Source: Phoronis australis | Lineage: Eukaryota > Phoronida > Phoronidae | DNA: 64,000 nucleotides | Assembly (NCBI GenBank): GCA_002633005.1 | Contig: NMRA01000100.1 | Coordinates: 210,469-274,468 of the forward strand | Reading direction: 5' to 3' | Shown here: one piece after another, positions 22,461-34,999 of the stretch | Layout of the letters: every line of letters starts with the position of its first letter | How positions within the stretch are numbered: position 1 is the first letter of the stretch | Notes under the pieces: generated by a model | The model's database searches: none | Told to the model about the DNA's origin: nothing | Seen by the model: the letters and a program-made list of their open reading frames with translations, nothing else | Translations under genes and position numbers: made by a program

Positions 22461-25400
22461 AGGTAAGGAGAATTTAAAAATGCGTTGTGATGAAAGAGCT
22501 TTTACTTGGCCTGTTTTCAAAAATATTAAATCTGATGGTTTTCTAGAAATTCTTGCAGTCATTAAAGTGAATAACTCTCATGTTAGCATCCCCAGAAGTA
22601 AATTCGCGTCCATCTGTTTAAAAAATAATTTTACGAGTTTTCGCGTTCCATACCTCTTTAATTGGACCTTTGGTGCCGCACAACTACATTATTGAGTACA
22701 AAATCAGGATGCAATGACATTTAGAAAATCGAGTAACCTACGTGTCCGAAATTTGAAGATAAAAATTTACCGATAGATTGAAAATGGGCAACCGTATATT
22801 TATGGTGTGTGTGTTTTAAAGATTTTATCCCAAAGAGAAAAAGGTCTTGAAAACCTCTGGTATCTATGCCATTTCCCATGCAAACTGGTCGCACATCAAC
22901 GTTCTGCCTTGATCTAATTTCTTGATATTTCCTTCCGTTTTTCACACCGCTATCCTATCGCCCGTGCTTCTTGGTTGGATGCACCTGGGATGGCAGTGTC
23001 ATCAGGTTTGTCGTATAAAGACATGCTTGGTCGCTAATGGTTTATGTGTTAGTATTTCATTCTATATAGTGTAGCTGACGGTCGGGTTAGTTGTCGACTC
23101 AGTTGGGTTCTGTTAAATATAGATTTTTTTTTCTTTGTGTGTGCTTGTGCTTGTGTGGATGCATTTATTTGCTATACTTCGGCGTTTTATCTGGAGACTT
23201 TCAGTGGCAGGTTGGTTGAAACAGTCCTAGATAGGGACTCAACTAAGCTCCTTAAATCTTTTGTGTATTTGGTTTATTCTTTACTCACAGATGAATTATT
23301 TTATCTTTATTGTGAGCTCTTCTCTGACTAATTACATTTTCTAATAATATAACTAAAAACTGAGCCCTTAATTCAATCAAATTAATGAGGGACTTAGTCC
23401 TTAAACTAGAGGCGTTGAATGAGAAGATCCCCACTTATTTTCAATATTGAGAATTCAACTTAGAGTCACTCTCGATTTGTATAAAAGCCAAAAATTGTCT
23501 TAGTAATTATACTCAAATTGCATAAGAAAAGACAATCGGTATTTTCACGAGCCCACAAATACGAAGTAGAATTAGGGAACTTAACTGAATCCCTATCTAT
23601 TCATGCAACTGGGCACTGGATAACCGTAGTTCGTTTCATAGTTAGTAGGTATTCAAGGCAGCTGATGTCATTCTGTATGCTAAAACGTGTACAACTGTAC
23701 ATGCATGATGGCGCAAAAAATGTCACGTAAAGAAAGGCAGAACATGATGCGTTTTGCATTGGTTTGTAAAGTGGATAAACAATTACAACGAAAAATGTTT
23801 GGTTGTCTTCGTACACCATCGCTCCCGTCAAGTATGCGGTTACGTAGAGATGTTCCATCAATCCCGCATACTTGCTGAGGCTTGTTAAGAGTGTCTCCAT
23901 TGCTCAGCACTGCTTTCCACGAGGGCCCTGGGCAAATTTAATTCCCTTCACGCACTGGTATAACACTATGCAAAACATGATCTTGAGTTTTGCAAACTTC
24001 CTTTCTGATAGCTTTACTTCCTCCAAACCTCTGTCACAATGACGACTCAGATGAGAAGGCTTAAAATTTCAATATCAAAATGTTCGATGTGGCACTTCCT
24101 ACCTTTGTTTATTGCATGTCATTTCAAGCACATTGTTCCTGCTCCGTTCAAGTATTCTAATTGTTCATTTGAGGTGGCGTTGGTGTAGACTGAGAATTCA
24201 GACTGAAGGGACTTCGAACACTGCAGAAACGCCTACGTTACACCTGGGGAATTGAAAGAACCTTAATCATTTTTCCAAAGGTGCGAGTATGCACAGTTAT
24301 CTTTTACTTATCTTTTGTGTTTGATTTAAAAGCGATCGACTCTCATTATTTGTTTATATGTGGCATGCCTGTTTATCAGGCATTTGTTACAGGTTTTAAC
24401 GGCATTTGTTTAATTGTAATAGACAAACTTGTCGAAGAAATCTGAAAAGTGGGCAGCAATTTTGCTTTTACAATAGTCAACTAGCGTGTTCATATCACAG
24501 TCATTTTTGACTGAATGTGTTGTGTACGCATTGGAACATCTTCAACGTGCTTTGTTCATGTGTAATAAACATAAATGTAAATAAAAAATACTTACTGCGT
24601 AATTGTTTAGTAGCTTATGGTCGTCTTGATCTCATTCTCTATTTAGTACAAGGTATCTGATTGGCATTGTCTCACAGTGTATCATAACCAATAATTCTAT
24701 CAACACAATTCGTTGGTTGATTCTCCACTTGAGTGCGTTCACTATCTATGGAGCCGAGTTTTGCTTCAAATTTTGCACTGTTGAGGCCCAAAATCACGCT
24801 CTTGTGTTTTGCTTTCATTGGCCTCAGTGAATCCTGTATACTCTGCATAAATATCTGTTTTGTCGAATTGGCAAAGTCATTTATTATAACCTAAAGGTAT
24901 TCAATGTCACAATTGCCGATCAAAATACACTGGATTGTACCTGTCAGATGTCTGCAAAACTAACAACGATCACGTGATATAATAGTACTGAATTCATCAA
25001 TTGCTGACTTCTTAGTTCTTTTTACATTTATGTCCGGAAGGTTAGGTTTTGCGAATTGTTCATGTTGGGAACAAGAACTGCTCAACCATTAATTTTTCTC
25101 TGCGTAGCTCAACAATTTTAGTAAGTAGTTAAGGGCCAAGCTTGAGTTTCATAGGCGCGAGTTGGAACCTCGCGAAAATGCAAGATACACAAAACTTCGC
25201 GAGATATCGCGTTATATCACTAGCAAACACGTCGTCATACTAGCTTCCTTCGTGTCGTTATCATATCTACGTATTTACCTTAGCGCCTGACTTGACTGTA
25301 GACAAAATTGCCAAGATTTATTGATTAGTTCGGTGGCATCCTAAAGTGAACATTTGCTAATATCAACTATTGATGACGACTTTAAACAATGTTGATAAAC

Positions 25401-25473
25401 TGGTCATCGATTCTTACGCTATTTCAATGTGTGCAATCATTGGCTTATATTATCTAGCCAGGTGATACCCAGC
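22461..25473. other. Intergenic DNA upstream of the CUB gene
   Basis: Several short reading frames lie here, including overlapping ones on both strands at 23600-23910. None has a recognisable domain or supporting splice context. An AATAAA-rich patch lies near 24560-24590. No RNA gene or clear repeat was identified. Confidence 0.4.
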
Positions 25474-28400
25474 ATGGAAAGTCGGTCTATCTGTCACCAG
25501 GTTTGCTACGGTCTTGCCTGTGTGCTTGTTTTTAACCACTGCCTGGTCGGGGCTAAGGTGAGAAGTAAGTATGACTATACAAATTTTAAATATCTAATAC
25601 GTTAGTCACCAATTGTACTTTTCCTGTAGGGTAACACATGGCCAACTATTCTTCAAATCAATGGTTTGGATATTTCCATTTTAGTCACAACTAGAAACAT
25701 TTCTTGTCGACACACGAGCCAAATCGCAGATTTCAAATCAGGTTGCAAGATGTGTCTCACAAGTTTCCATGTTACAATAGTAAAGAATTTTCATCTCTGA
25801 GCCGACCATTCAAGGACTTGGAAAAAAAAGTGCCAAAAGACCGTCAGTTTTGACAGAGTTGGTCAACTCTTTTAAAATGGAACTGCTTCATGTCAGACCA
25901 TTAAGCTCTTTCAGGTGGCTTTTAGAAACTATTTCCATGACATTTATGGATTTTTTGACTGGGAAGGAAGTGTCCCTAATCAAGCGATGAAATTGTTATC
26001 GTTAGTCTTGCTGCTGTAGTTCTTAAAATTTTCTTGAACTACATTTAGGCGGCCAAGGGAACTCCTTCAGACACGACCGAGAAAAGAATGCTGCGGAAAT
26101 TTTGAACAATTTCCTTCGAAAATGGTGCTAAGCTCTTGCCCTCTTACCACGTCCTAGACCCGCCAGTGTTCTGACGACTCAAAACGATGTTGAGGATGAC
26201 ATTCGATTTTCACTGGAAAGGGTTTCTTAAATACAAGGCTTGCTTTCTAGCTGTTCCTGGTTCAGTTTCGTTCGTCTTCGTAACATCCGTTGCATTTCGG
26301 ATAAAATAAATTTATTATTGACTTCACTTGACAAAAAGTGAAATCCGATAGCTTGTAGCAATTACCCACAGTTAAGTTAGAGGGGCTACAACCCCGCGTT
26401 CATCTCAGTTTGTTTCTTGGTCAGTAATAAAGTAGTTTCTGAGCTTAAAAAAAAAACTGATTGTTCAACTATGTTGAAGACCTTGCTGGGCGCCAACAGT
26501 GACCCGCCGTGACAAACCGACTTGCAGAGTCAGGCTGGAACCAATAATACGAAGACTATTCTCGGCGCTAACAGTGACCCGCCGTGACAAACCAACTTGC
26601 AGAGTCTGGCTGGAACCAATAATATGAAGACTATTCTCGGCGCTAACAGTGACCCGCCGTGACAAACCAACTTGTAGAGTCTGGCCTGAACCCATAATAA
26701 ACTGTCAGTTTTTCCAAGCTCAGAAGTCTCCTTTAAATTTGGCCAATTTGAGGCCAAATTCAAAACCGGAAGTGGTCTAAATCAAAATTTAACTTTGGTG
26801 ATGGATGGCGTGTTTATATCCGTTTTAAGTGCCCTATGGCTGTCATCTCGTTTTATTGCATACTTAATTCGACTATGCATAGGATATTCCGTGGTAGGTA
26901 TTGATTGTTAACTGCTATATCCATGACGTTTGCATTGTCTCGAACGAAATTTGATTGATTCGAGAGAACTCTCATTGTATAATACTTAACTTGAGGTTTT
27001 CAACGTTCTAGGTGTTTATTTTGATCTGCGCAGAGATCATGGAAAACGCGAAAAATCATTAACAGACGGAGTTTCGCCTTTCTTATCCTCGTATAACGCA
27101 GATGGTATTAGTTTACCTTTTCCTTACCGGAGACTCAGTCTCACCTTTGTTTCCTGTGTTTTAAAGGGCATGAAAGGGGTATGGCCTTGTTTGTCTCTGC
27201 TTAAAATGCAAATTATAAGCCTGGTCACTCATACACACGTAATGTACCTGAAACCTTTGCACACTGCGACAGGCAGTTACATTTCCTATCAAATGTTTCA
27301 CGGCATTGGCTTAGTATAAGAACGACTGACAAATATTCATCCGTAGGCAGCCCTTCCAAAGTTTGCCAGCCGTTCCAAAGATGAGTTCATATCCGTCGCT
27401 TTCATTGGTATGATCAAACTGTCATTTATAAACTGTTTGGTACAACTCAATTATTGTCACAAAAACTTTGAGATCAGATTGCTATGAGGTGACCAACGAA
27501 ATGATATTGTTAGCCCCAAGTCGGAAAAAATGGAGTTTACCACACCAGTGTAATGCTTGTATTTATTAAACACAATTTAAAGCTCTTTGTTGAAAGGTTT
27601 CAGAACAACTGTGGTTCACAACAACGATTGCAATCACAGACGCCCTGTTCGCCTTCAGGCTAGTCAGCGAGTTAAAGGCATCGAGTCTCCAGAGGTTAAC
27701 ACGCCGTAAGTGTGTTGTTTACTTTGTTAAAAACAGTAGCGGCCTCTTTAGGAATGATCGCAAACTCGATCTTACCTGGTTATATTTTTGATTTTTACAC
27801 GGCCGCAGTTCAATCTCTTGGTTCATGAACGTAGTCGTTTTAACGACCACTTTCATCGCCAAATTCAAAAAAAAAATATGAATATCGCGGTCTAGTTTAC
27901 GTCACTTGCAACGTATTGCTCATTTAGAAAACACAGCATCGCACTCCCAATAACGTATTACGTCTTTCTTATAACCGGGTATACGTCCTTTCATAAAAGG
28001 AGACCCAAATGCGTCAAAAAATCAAAAATAGGGGCTTTGAATAGCATGTAGTACATTTGTTTTGAGCAAAAGGAATGCATTACTTACAATCTCTAAAACT
28101 GCTTTTCATGCCCTTAGGTGACTAAAAACGGCCTTTTACTCTTGTAAAGTCTTCCTTGTAATATTCTTTACGGTTGTATGATCCTATTTCCGTTACTAAC
28201 AAGAATATTCAAACCGTCAGTGACCCAATAAAACGCTTCAGACTTTATTTGGGATTGACCAACCTTAAGGTTACCTCAAACCTTATTCACAAAAATGGCC
28301 ATTTTTACAATATTTCACATGTGTCTAGTAAAATACCTTATCTTCATTCTCGGGAAACTTTGTACCTTTCTTAAAAATAAAATTTTGTCTTAAAGGTTTT

Positions 28401-29772
28401 TACGTAAAAATAATAATGGTACGTTATTACAAAAGGTATTTTCAGAAAATATATACTTTTACTAGTTGGCAAAGCTTAGTTTTTTGATATACGAGTTAGA
28501 ATAGAGGCCACTAAATAAGGTTGGGATAACATTAAAATTGCGGAAATGACACATGCATGGGTGGCGTGTAACGGAAATGGAATACTGTCTCAGTAATAAA
28601 TATTTTGAGACCGATTTTATTGAAATAAAAGCCTAATTAGATTTTCGTTTCTAACCACCTAAACAAAGCGAAATGCAGTTTTAACTATAATTCAAAACAA
28701 AACAAAACGCAAGCTGGTCTTTAATTTACATTTGTCCAATGCCTTCTTGTATTGTACTTGTATGTCTTTTGACACGCATCCGGTTGAGACAACTCCTACG
28801 CTAACATTTGGGGTTTTGTTACCCCAATACCTCAGCGAGCACGACTGTTACTAACCCGTCTTAATTTATTCATAAATAAATGCTCATAATTATAAACGCA
28901 ATGCTTATTTAATGTCCGACTCAAAATGTGTGTGTTTTTCTACGAAATCAGGGGCAAGTCATGTAGGTGGTTGATAGAGGCAGCTGACGCAGAACACGCC
29001 ATCAGTTACCGTCTGACAAGCCTACTGATTGGATGCAGCCGACAGTGTCACGATGGATACGTCGAAACTAGAGACGGTATGAATAAGTGCCTTACTTTTT
29101 CCGCTTCAGTTGTTAAGTTTAAGTTCATCAAACAAACGGGAATGCAAACCAATTTAATAAGAAACTTGATGCATGGAGGAAATGGTCGTTACATTTGAAC
29201 GACAGAACTTCACTTTTAATTAGAATAGAAAAATTGATACAATATATGAAGCTGTAATTTGAGATGTCTCCTTTGTCGTGATATTTTCGACTGGAGAAAC
29301 CCAGGGATGAGACTCGCCCTGTAATGTAAATTAGAAAAAAACTTGGGAAATAGTATAATTAATGACATTGCAATGCCTACTCTTGAGCTTGGTAGACAGA
29401 GAATGATTCTAAAAGAGGTCTTCAAAATTTTAAACCACTTGTCACCCCCATTTCTGTGGGACCTTCTCACAATTCGCAGGACCCCATATAACTTAAGATC
29501 ATCCAATAGGACAAACATCCTTCAATGCAGAACTACTCGGTATGGTCTACTATCTCTCAGAGCCTTTGGCTCTAATTTGTGGATTTCATTATCAGAGGAG
29601 GCGAGATCGTGTCTACATTTAAAAACTTTTATACAGCATGCAAATGTATGGACTGAGTCTCCCTGTAAGTGTAGTATCTATGATTTTATTAATCGGACAT
29701 AGTGGTGCTAATTGCTTAAATTTGTTAACCTTGTATATAGTATTTTAAATTTTGTTTTTAATTACACTCTCT

Positions 29773-29812
<40 letters not shown>

Positions 29813-31246
29813 GTTAATTTATTTATTTATTTTTATAACTTATGTATTTATTTGTCGTCGTACTAGCGTGTGGCTAACGTTTTCTCGTTGTTTGACAAAC
29901 CGACTATAAATAAAATGACTTGACTTGACTTGACAGCGAGGTTAACAATTATTTGTTTGCGTTACGGCCATATTGGATAGTCGCCCCATAGCAGCTAGTT
30001 GCCGGCGATTTCGAAAAAGCACCTGAGTAATTTTTGAATAACAATGACTAAAGATCACAGTTTCACGCTTTCCTAGTGGCATCGTTTCCATGTAAGCGGG
30101 ACCCATATACACAGCCTGGACTAGTCAACGTTTCCTTATAATGTCTGTTAAAATAGTCCAAGTTGGTCACGTGTCACTGTAGTCGCAAGGCAACTCTTAT
30201 GAAAGAAAATATGTTAACAAAGTAAAATCTTCCTCTTACAGTCTACTTTAAGACCCCATGACAGAATAATGGTGCCACTGGCGGCAAAACAAATTCTCAA
30301 ATGACCCCTTGTGGGCTCTTTTTCGACGCAAAGCCGTCTCTACAAAGTAACGTTTCCGGTACAGATATTTGAAAGTTTGAATTCATCGAAGGAAGTGAAC
30401 TCTGTATCAATTCTAACCTTTCAGTCGACTACCCTAGTAACAGTGCTAGTTGGCTCAAGGAAAAATCGAAAACGAGGCCATTTAAATAGTTCTTACATAA
30501 TTTATGCATTAACGTGCAGGCACGGAAGATGGACACGTGATACGAAGGATGTGTGGACCAAACTGGAATTCTGACACATTAACTACATCTGGACCTCAAC
30601 TCACGGTGACGTTCAAGTCAGACGGCGAATCTCTGGGCAGGAAGTTTGCCTTGGAATTCTGGGCAACGCCTGTTACCCAGTCATGTGGTAATGGACAGTT
30701 ACGGTGTTACGTTTGATATAAAAGCTATTTGTGGTATTACTTTCTTTCCAATTGCTTGATTCATCGTGTGTACCATTGTTACCTGTTACAAAACTTCAAA
30801 TCTGTTTAGGGGTCACGACTAGTACCTGTTTTCTGACAGCATTTCTACCTTTTCGTCCTTTTTTCATTGATGTAGACCTAAACTAGTACATTGGTATCGA
30901 TTCATCTCGGTTTGGCGTGTACTGACTTCCAGTGTTTAGGACGTGGACGCAGTTGCGCAGCAGCTACGACCACATTGAGTTTTTGATGATCCTAATTTTG
31001 CTCTCAAAACCAGTGTCCCAGCGTTTCCTCTCATTTCCAGATAAGGACACGGTGGTATATGGAGAGGTCGTGTACAGTTCCACAAACTATTGTCTCTTCG
31101 CAGTATTTGGGATAATCGTCATCTTTTTCATCATACTTTTCGTGGTAAATCTCTACAAACACGGACAGAATGTCATAGACATCAGAAGGACAATGCATTT
31201 GAGATTCAGACGACGAGGCTTCATTGTAAACTCAAAAGGCAATTGA
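25474..31246 (+). CDS. Single-CUB type I membrane protein, five exons
   Basis: Exons are 25474-25557, 27659-27705, 28952-29076, 30520-30687 and 31041-31246. Phases are 0, 2, 1 and 1, and the total of 630 nt encodes 209 residues. Residues 1-27 look like a signal peptide (hydrophobic GLACVLVF). Residues 34-141 form a CUB domain: GIESPEVNTP, C48 in GKSCRWLIEA, C72 and C76 in LLIGCSRQCHDGYVETRDG, C97 in VIRRMCGP, then LTVTFKSDGESLGRKFALEF and C141. Residues 159-180 form a transmembrane helix (FAVFGIIVIFFIILFVV). The tail of about 29 residues is basic (RFRRRGF). All junctions restore complete codons, and the joins fall inside CUB motifs. CUB domains usually mediate extracellular binding; the ligand here is unknown. 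Exon 1 is the least certain part, because GTAAGT at 25565 is a stronger donor but breaks the frame. I cannot name the gene. Confidence 0.75.
26483..26705. repeat. 75-bp minisatellite, about three units, in CUB gene intron 1
   Basis: The phrase aacagtgacccgccgtgaca recurs with a spacing of 75 bp: unit landmarks begin at 26491, 26566 and 26641. Because 75 is a multiple of three, the minus strand stays open and reads as a 25-residue repeat (LQVGLSRRVTVSAENSL). That frame is a by-product of the repeat, not a likely gene. Confidence 0.85.
29343..29935 (+). mobile_element. 5'-truncated CR1/L2-type LINE tail in CUB gene intron 3
   Basis: An open frame at 29343-29702 has the typical C-terminal end of CR1/L2/Jockey-like reverse transcriptase proteins. 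It shows VFKILNHLSPPFLWDLLT, then TPYNLRSSN, TTRYGLLSLRAFGSNLW and SLSEEARSCLHLKTF. It is followed by an AT-rich 3' UTR with microsatellites and ends in acttgacttgacttgac, a short terminal repeat like those ending CR1/L2 elements. The reverse transcriptase core is missing. Insertion lies between the two exons that encode the CUB domain. Confidence 0.75.
29773..29812. repeat. (CA)n(TA)n microsatellite
   Basis: About nine CA units run directly into about nine TA units, inside the LINE 3' UTR. Confidence 0.95.
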
Positions 31247-31539
31247 CAAAAGGTAGTACACAACTGAGGAAAAGGCTCAAGTGCAGGATATTAGTAACAG
31301 AGTGTTTAATGTAAAACGGTGTCGTTACGTGCATGGTTTGAGGCTTTGTGCCCATAATGCCGCACTCTGGATACCCTATGATCCACCCACTTAATTTGAA
31401 TGGGCATCCTTCATTACTCAAGTAAAACAAAATTGAAGCAGTGTGTAATTTCCAATTTGTTAAGGTAATTCAGCAAGAGTAACGTAATGTTGGATCACCT
31501 TGAAAAGCAAATTTCTTTGGAAGGAAGATTTCAGAGCTG

Positions 31540-32140
31540 TCAGTGGTCCACCTCAAACTCAAATTTAGCTTCTGGTCTTACGTTTTGCATCATCTGCGCT
31601 AAGGCACTTGTTATACCATTTAGTAAAATGTCATTGCCTATAGGAGAGAGGTGGACTCCATCCGGATGAAAGAGTGACGCAGCACGAGGAGTTACATCAT
31701 GGTAAGGGGTGGAAAGAGCATCCCGTATATGGGAGAGGACGGTCTTCTCTGCCAATTATTTGAGCCTAGCACGTTCTTCGTTCATGATCGCCATGCTGAT
31801 GTGACCACAGTTTATCCTTGGTACTATTTGGGACCAGACAGTTGTGCTATCTGGAAATTTGTGGTGATGTCCGATCTGAGGGTGGTGCGGTGGTTGTGTA
31901 ACTTGGTATGACCAATGACACGACTGCTGGCAGAACGCAGGATTATATATGACGGCTTGTCTTCCATGCAGTTCATGGTCCATGGTTCATGGGGATGACC
32001 TGTTTCGTTTTATTGCCACCTTGCCAAAATATGCCCTTGACCCCCACCGACTGGAGCTGGAGGTATGTACGATAAGGGCTGGTCATGGCATGCACATGTA
32101 TGAATGCCCTTTTGACGACAGACGATCCTACAATCCACAT
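31540..32140 (-). pseudogene. Broken SGNH-hydrolase-like transposon protein
   Basis: On the minus strand the order is MWIVGSSVVKRAF (block I, with GDS changed to GSS; about 32100-32140), then VWSQIVPRIN (about 31800-31835), and LFHPDGVHLSPIGNDILLNG (about 31610-31670), which holds the catalytic-type DxxH pair. The first piece is in a different frame from the others, and a stop (TAA) separates 31756-31983 from 31540-31755. Such domains are common in DIRS/Ngaro-type retrotransposon proteins. The assignment to that class is inference; no reverse transcriptase or recombinase was seen here. Confidence 0.65.
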
Positions 32141-32559
32141 GGTGAATGGGCCTGAAAGACCTAAAAGACATCTTAAAAGATGACACGTATGCATATACAA
32201 GTACAGGTACATGTTATATATTATTCGAGATAATGTACATGTTTGTACTTGTCCATGTGATCAATAAATGTTTAAAAAGTCACGATTAATTACCTGTGTT
32301 TCTCCACTTAGATGATTACACCATATCTGGGTGAGGGAGTGGGTTGCTTTGAGTGTCGCCACCAATTGCTTTCGATCGGGAGTGAGCATAGCTGATTACC
32401 AGGGACCGGGCTGAGCACTGGTGTGTTAGAGTGACACCAGGAGACCATAATCCTGTGTACGCCACGTCCCTTCTGTTTAACGTGCATACTTCTAGTTAAG
32501 CCACTGCCGAGGTGGGTGATCGTTCCCAAAACTCCCACAAAACGTTAGTCATTGCCAGC

Positions 32560-32760
32560 AGTAGATTTTGAGGGGTGGGGGGCCGGTGGGGGGCCGGGGG
32601 GGAGCCAATGGAGCCATGCTCTCTCCTCTAAAATTCTCCCAAAGTCCATTGGGAAGTTCGGGAGTGCCATTGTCTGACGGAAAAATCCTGGCTAATACTC
32701 TGCCATGCCCCTCCAACACAAAATCCTGGATCTGCCCCTGTATGCGGCTGCTGATTTAGC
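32560..32760 (-). mobile_element. Short non-coding repeat with GGGGCAGATCCAGGATTTT-type end
   Basis: The reverse complement reads caggggcagatccaggattt at its start (about 32740 downward), then ggcagagtattagccaggat. It aligns with the plus-strand copy at 45110-45260. Similar end sequences occur at about 41790-41830 and 48650-48780. It resembles the ends of hAT-like non-autonomous elements; the superfamily is inferred. Confidence 0.5.
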
Positions 32761-33654
32761 ACACTTCGCCATGCCATGAAGTTTTCTAACTTGCTTAAAA
32801 GTGTTAAGAGTTGGCGAGAATTAAGAATATTGGGCTGTCTCAAAACTCGCCCTCCATCACAACAATCAACTCAGTTATTTCGGTTTAGACCACTTACTGT
32901 TATGAAATCGGTCTTAAAAGTTTCTCCTTAGTCAAATTGGAGATCGTTACAGGCCTTGCACTGACATTTCGTTATTGTTTGAGATCAGGCTGCAAGGCTT
33001 GACTTGTCACGGCGTGTCATTTTATGCGTCAAGCATGGTCTCAAATAATGAAAGGCTTCATAGAAGAAAAACTTCTACTTCAGCACAGTTATGTGAACTC
33101 GCTCATGTTTCCTACCTGCCTCATCAGTCCAGAAAACGAGATGCTCCTAGAGCAATTATTGTTTAATTTGTGATGATGAGTGACCGAAACAACATTCTGG
33201 ATACAGGGTCAAAGTTGAGAGAGAAGGGTTTTGCTGTCCTCACCGACCTGCCGCCATTTTTAGACCAATGTACTAACTGAAAAGGTTACATACTCGTGGA
33301 CTTCTCGCACTCTCCTAAAATAGCTTGAATCTGCCATTCACTGAAGAGCAGACGAGACGATTACACTCTGCCGGGAACGAGACAATTTGTAATCTTGATA
33401 GGTCTTCGATTTGATTTGGTTACGTTGTTTTTTTGATTTCAAATTTGCCGAATTGAATTTCTTAATTGCAGACAGTAGGAAAATGCCAGCCGAGCTCACG
33501 GCGCCAGACTCGTTGGTCCTCCAAGTCAGCCGCTTGTTCTGTGTTCCGATCGAGTCAAATTTGCCCGTAAAATGGGTCGTGGGGGTCAAGGGGTTTTCGA
33601 ACAATGCGTCGAAGTAAAAACTCTTTCATTCCTACGCAGTTTTCAAATTTTCTA
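32761..33654. other. Intergenic DNA
   Basis: No gene or clear repeat was recognised. Reading frames at 33338-33617 on both strands overlap each other and show no domain. Confidence 0.35.
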
Positions 33655-34440
33655 CCCCTAATGATATATGTGGGCGCGTGTGGTCAAAGAACTCAAGCTG
33701 GCTGCGGCTTGAAATCGAGATTTTATTTACATGAAAGGTCAAATGTTGTATATTCCTTGCAAGGGAAATGTGCAACGTCTATGTCTTGCCATATCAAAAA
33801 GGAGACTTTATCTGCCATGCGGGAGAAAAATCGACGAAGGGACGAGCAGCTGACATCGTTTTTTTGAAATTTGAAACTAAAGGATCTATAACAGCCACAG
33901 AAATTCGAAACATTTATAAACAAACCGTTAAAATAACTGGTGAACAATTTGACTTCTGTTTCAGTAGTTGAATGCTACTTTGAATAATGCGATCTAGTCT
34001 TTATTACGTTCCAAGCATTTTAATGTATAAAGATACATACTTGTGGATGAATGCCTCACAGCAACTGTGAAGGGCCATATTATGAAATCTTAGTCTTTAT
34101 ACGGAGGCAATAAATTGAATCATTATATATAAAAACTATTTACCTTTTGGTTTTTAAAATAAGTCATTTAAAAAATGTCTACCTCTCTAGTTCATTTCCT
34201 TCTACAACACCCTAAATTAACTGACATTACAAGTTGATTAGTTGAATAGTTTGTAGATAGATTATTCAGCTACTTAGTACACGAAGGGTTTCATTGTTAC
34301 CTTCTTTGTCATTTTCGCAATTTGGTAACACCGTTAGTTTTAAAAAATATTTTGAACCTGTGATACATGCAAAATAATTATTAATGAAGTAAATCACTTA
34401 TTTTTTTATTCTAGTATGATCACACACCGTCAAGAACTCA
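33655..34440 (+). repeat. Repeat block B beside L3
   Basis: Inverse of 21870-22460 beside L2. Its first part (33660-33965, with tatgtcttgccatatcaaaa and gggagaaaaatcgacgaagg) is also a partial copy of repeat A, matching about 47530-47720. Confidence 0.7.
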
Positions 34441-34860
34441 TGAAGGACTTTCTAATGATATGACTCTTTTACAATTCCACTGAAAAACGATTTTCAAAAA
34501 GAATTTCAAGTGCACTTTAGAGTATACTTGATACCTTTATAACTAACTTTAAACAGTTAGGACTTAAACCAATTGCCTCTTAAATGAACTGGCTGCTGCT
34601 TGAAGACGCCATTGTTTTGTTTACATCAAAGGTCATAGGTCACATTTTTCATGTAAGGGTAAGATGCCATAACATATAAAGAGACAGGATTTGCCATTTG
34701 GGAGAAAAATCGAAGCAGCTGACGTTTTTATTTGAAATTTGAAACTAAAAGAAAGATGCTTTGACATCAACAGAAATTCATAATCTTTTCGAAAAAACTG
34801 TAAAAGTACCTGGTGAACAGGTTTAATTCTGATTCAGAGGCAGAGAAGTACTTTGAATAA
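34441..34860 (+). repeat. Repeat A beside L3
   Basis: Shares ggctgctgcttgaagacgcc and tttgaataatgcgattc with the copies at 19985-20500 (inverted) and 47085-47740. It abuts the 3' flank of L3, just as the other copy abuts the 3' flank of L2. Confidence 0.65.
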
Positions 34861-34929
34861 TGCGATTCAAAATGAGAGCTGTTGTGCCGACTGTTTTTCC
34901 ATGTGTAAAACATTTTCCTTTCTTATCAG

Positions 34930-34935
34930 TTTATT
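34930..34935 (-). other. Polyadenylation signal of L3
   Basis: AATAAA on the minus strand, 65 bp past the L3 stop codon, at the same relative position as in L1 and L2. Confidence 0.65.
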
Positions 34936-34999
34936 TTATAACTACTGCAAACCAAAGATGTTCCATGGCATTCATTCATGAACATAGCGAAATTGGAGC

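Noticed and set aside
23600-23910. Overlapping frames of 63-99 codons on both strands
   Set aside because: Four frames compete over the same bases and none shows a known motif. No choice can be supported.
25558-25568. Use of the stronger donor GTAAGTATG for CUB gene exon 1
   Set aside because: It adds ten bases and breaks the phase with the only CUB-compatible next exon. AAG|GTGAGA keeps the frame.
26465-26763. Two minus-strand frames of 76-77 codons with repeated peptide units
   Set aside because: They are translations of the 75-bp minisatellite inside an intron. Period divisible by three explains the openness.
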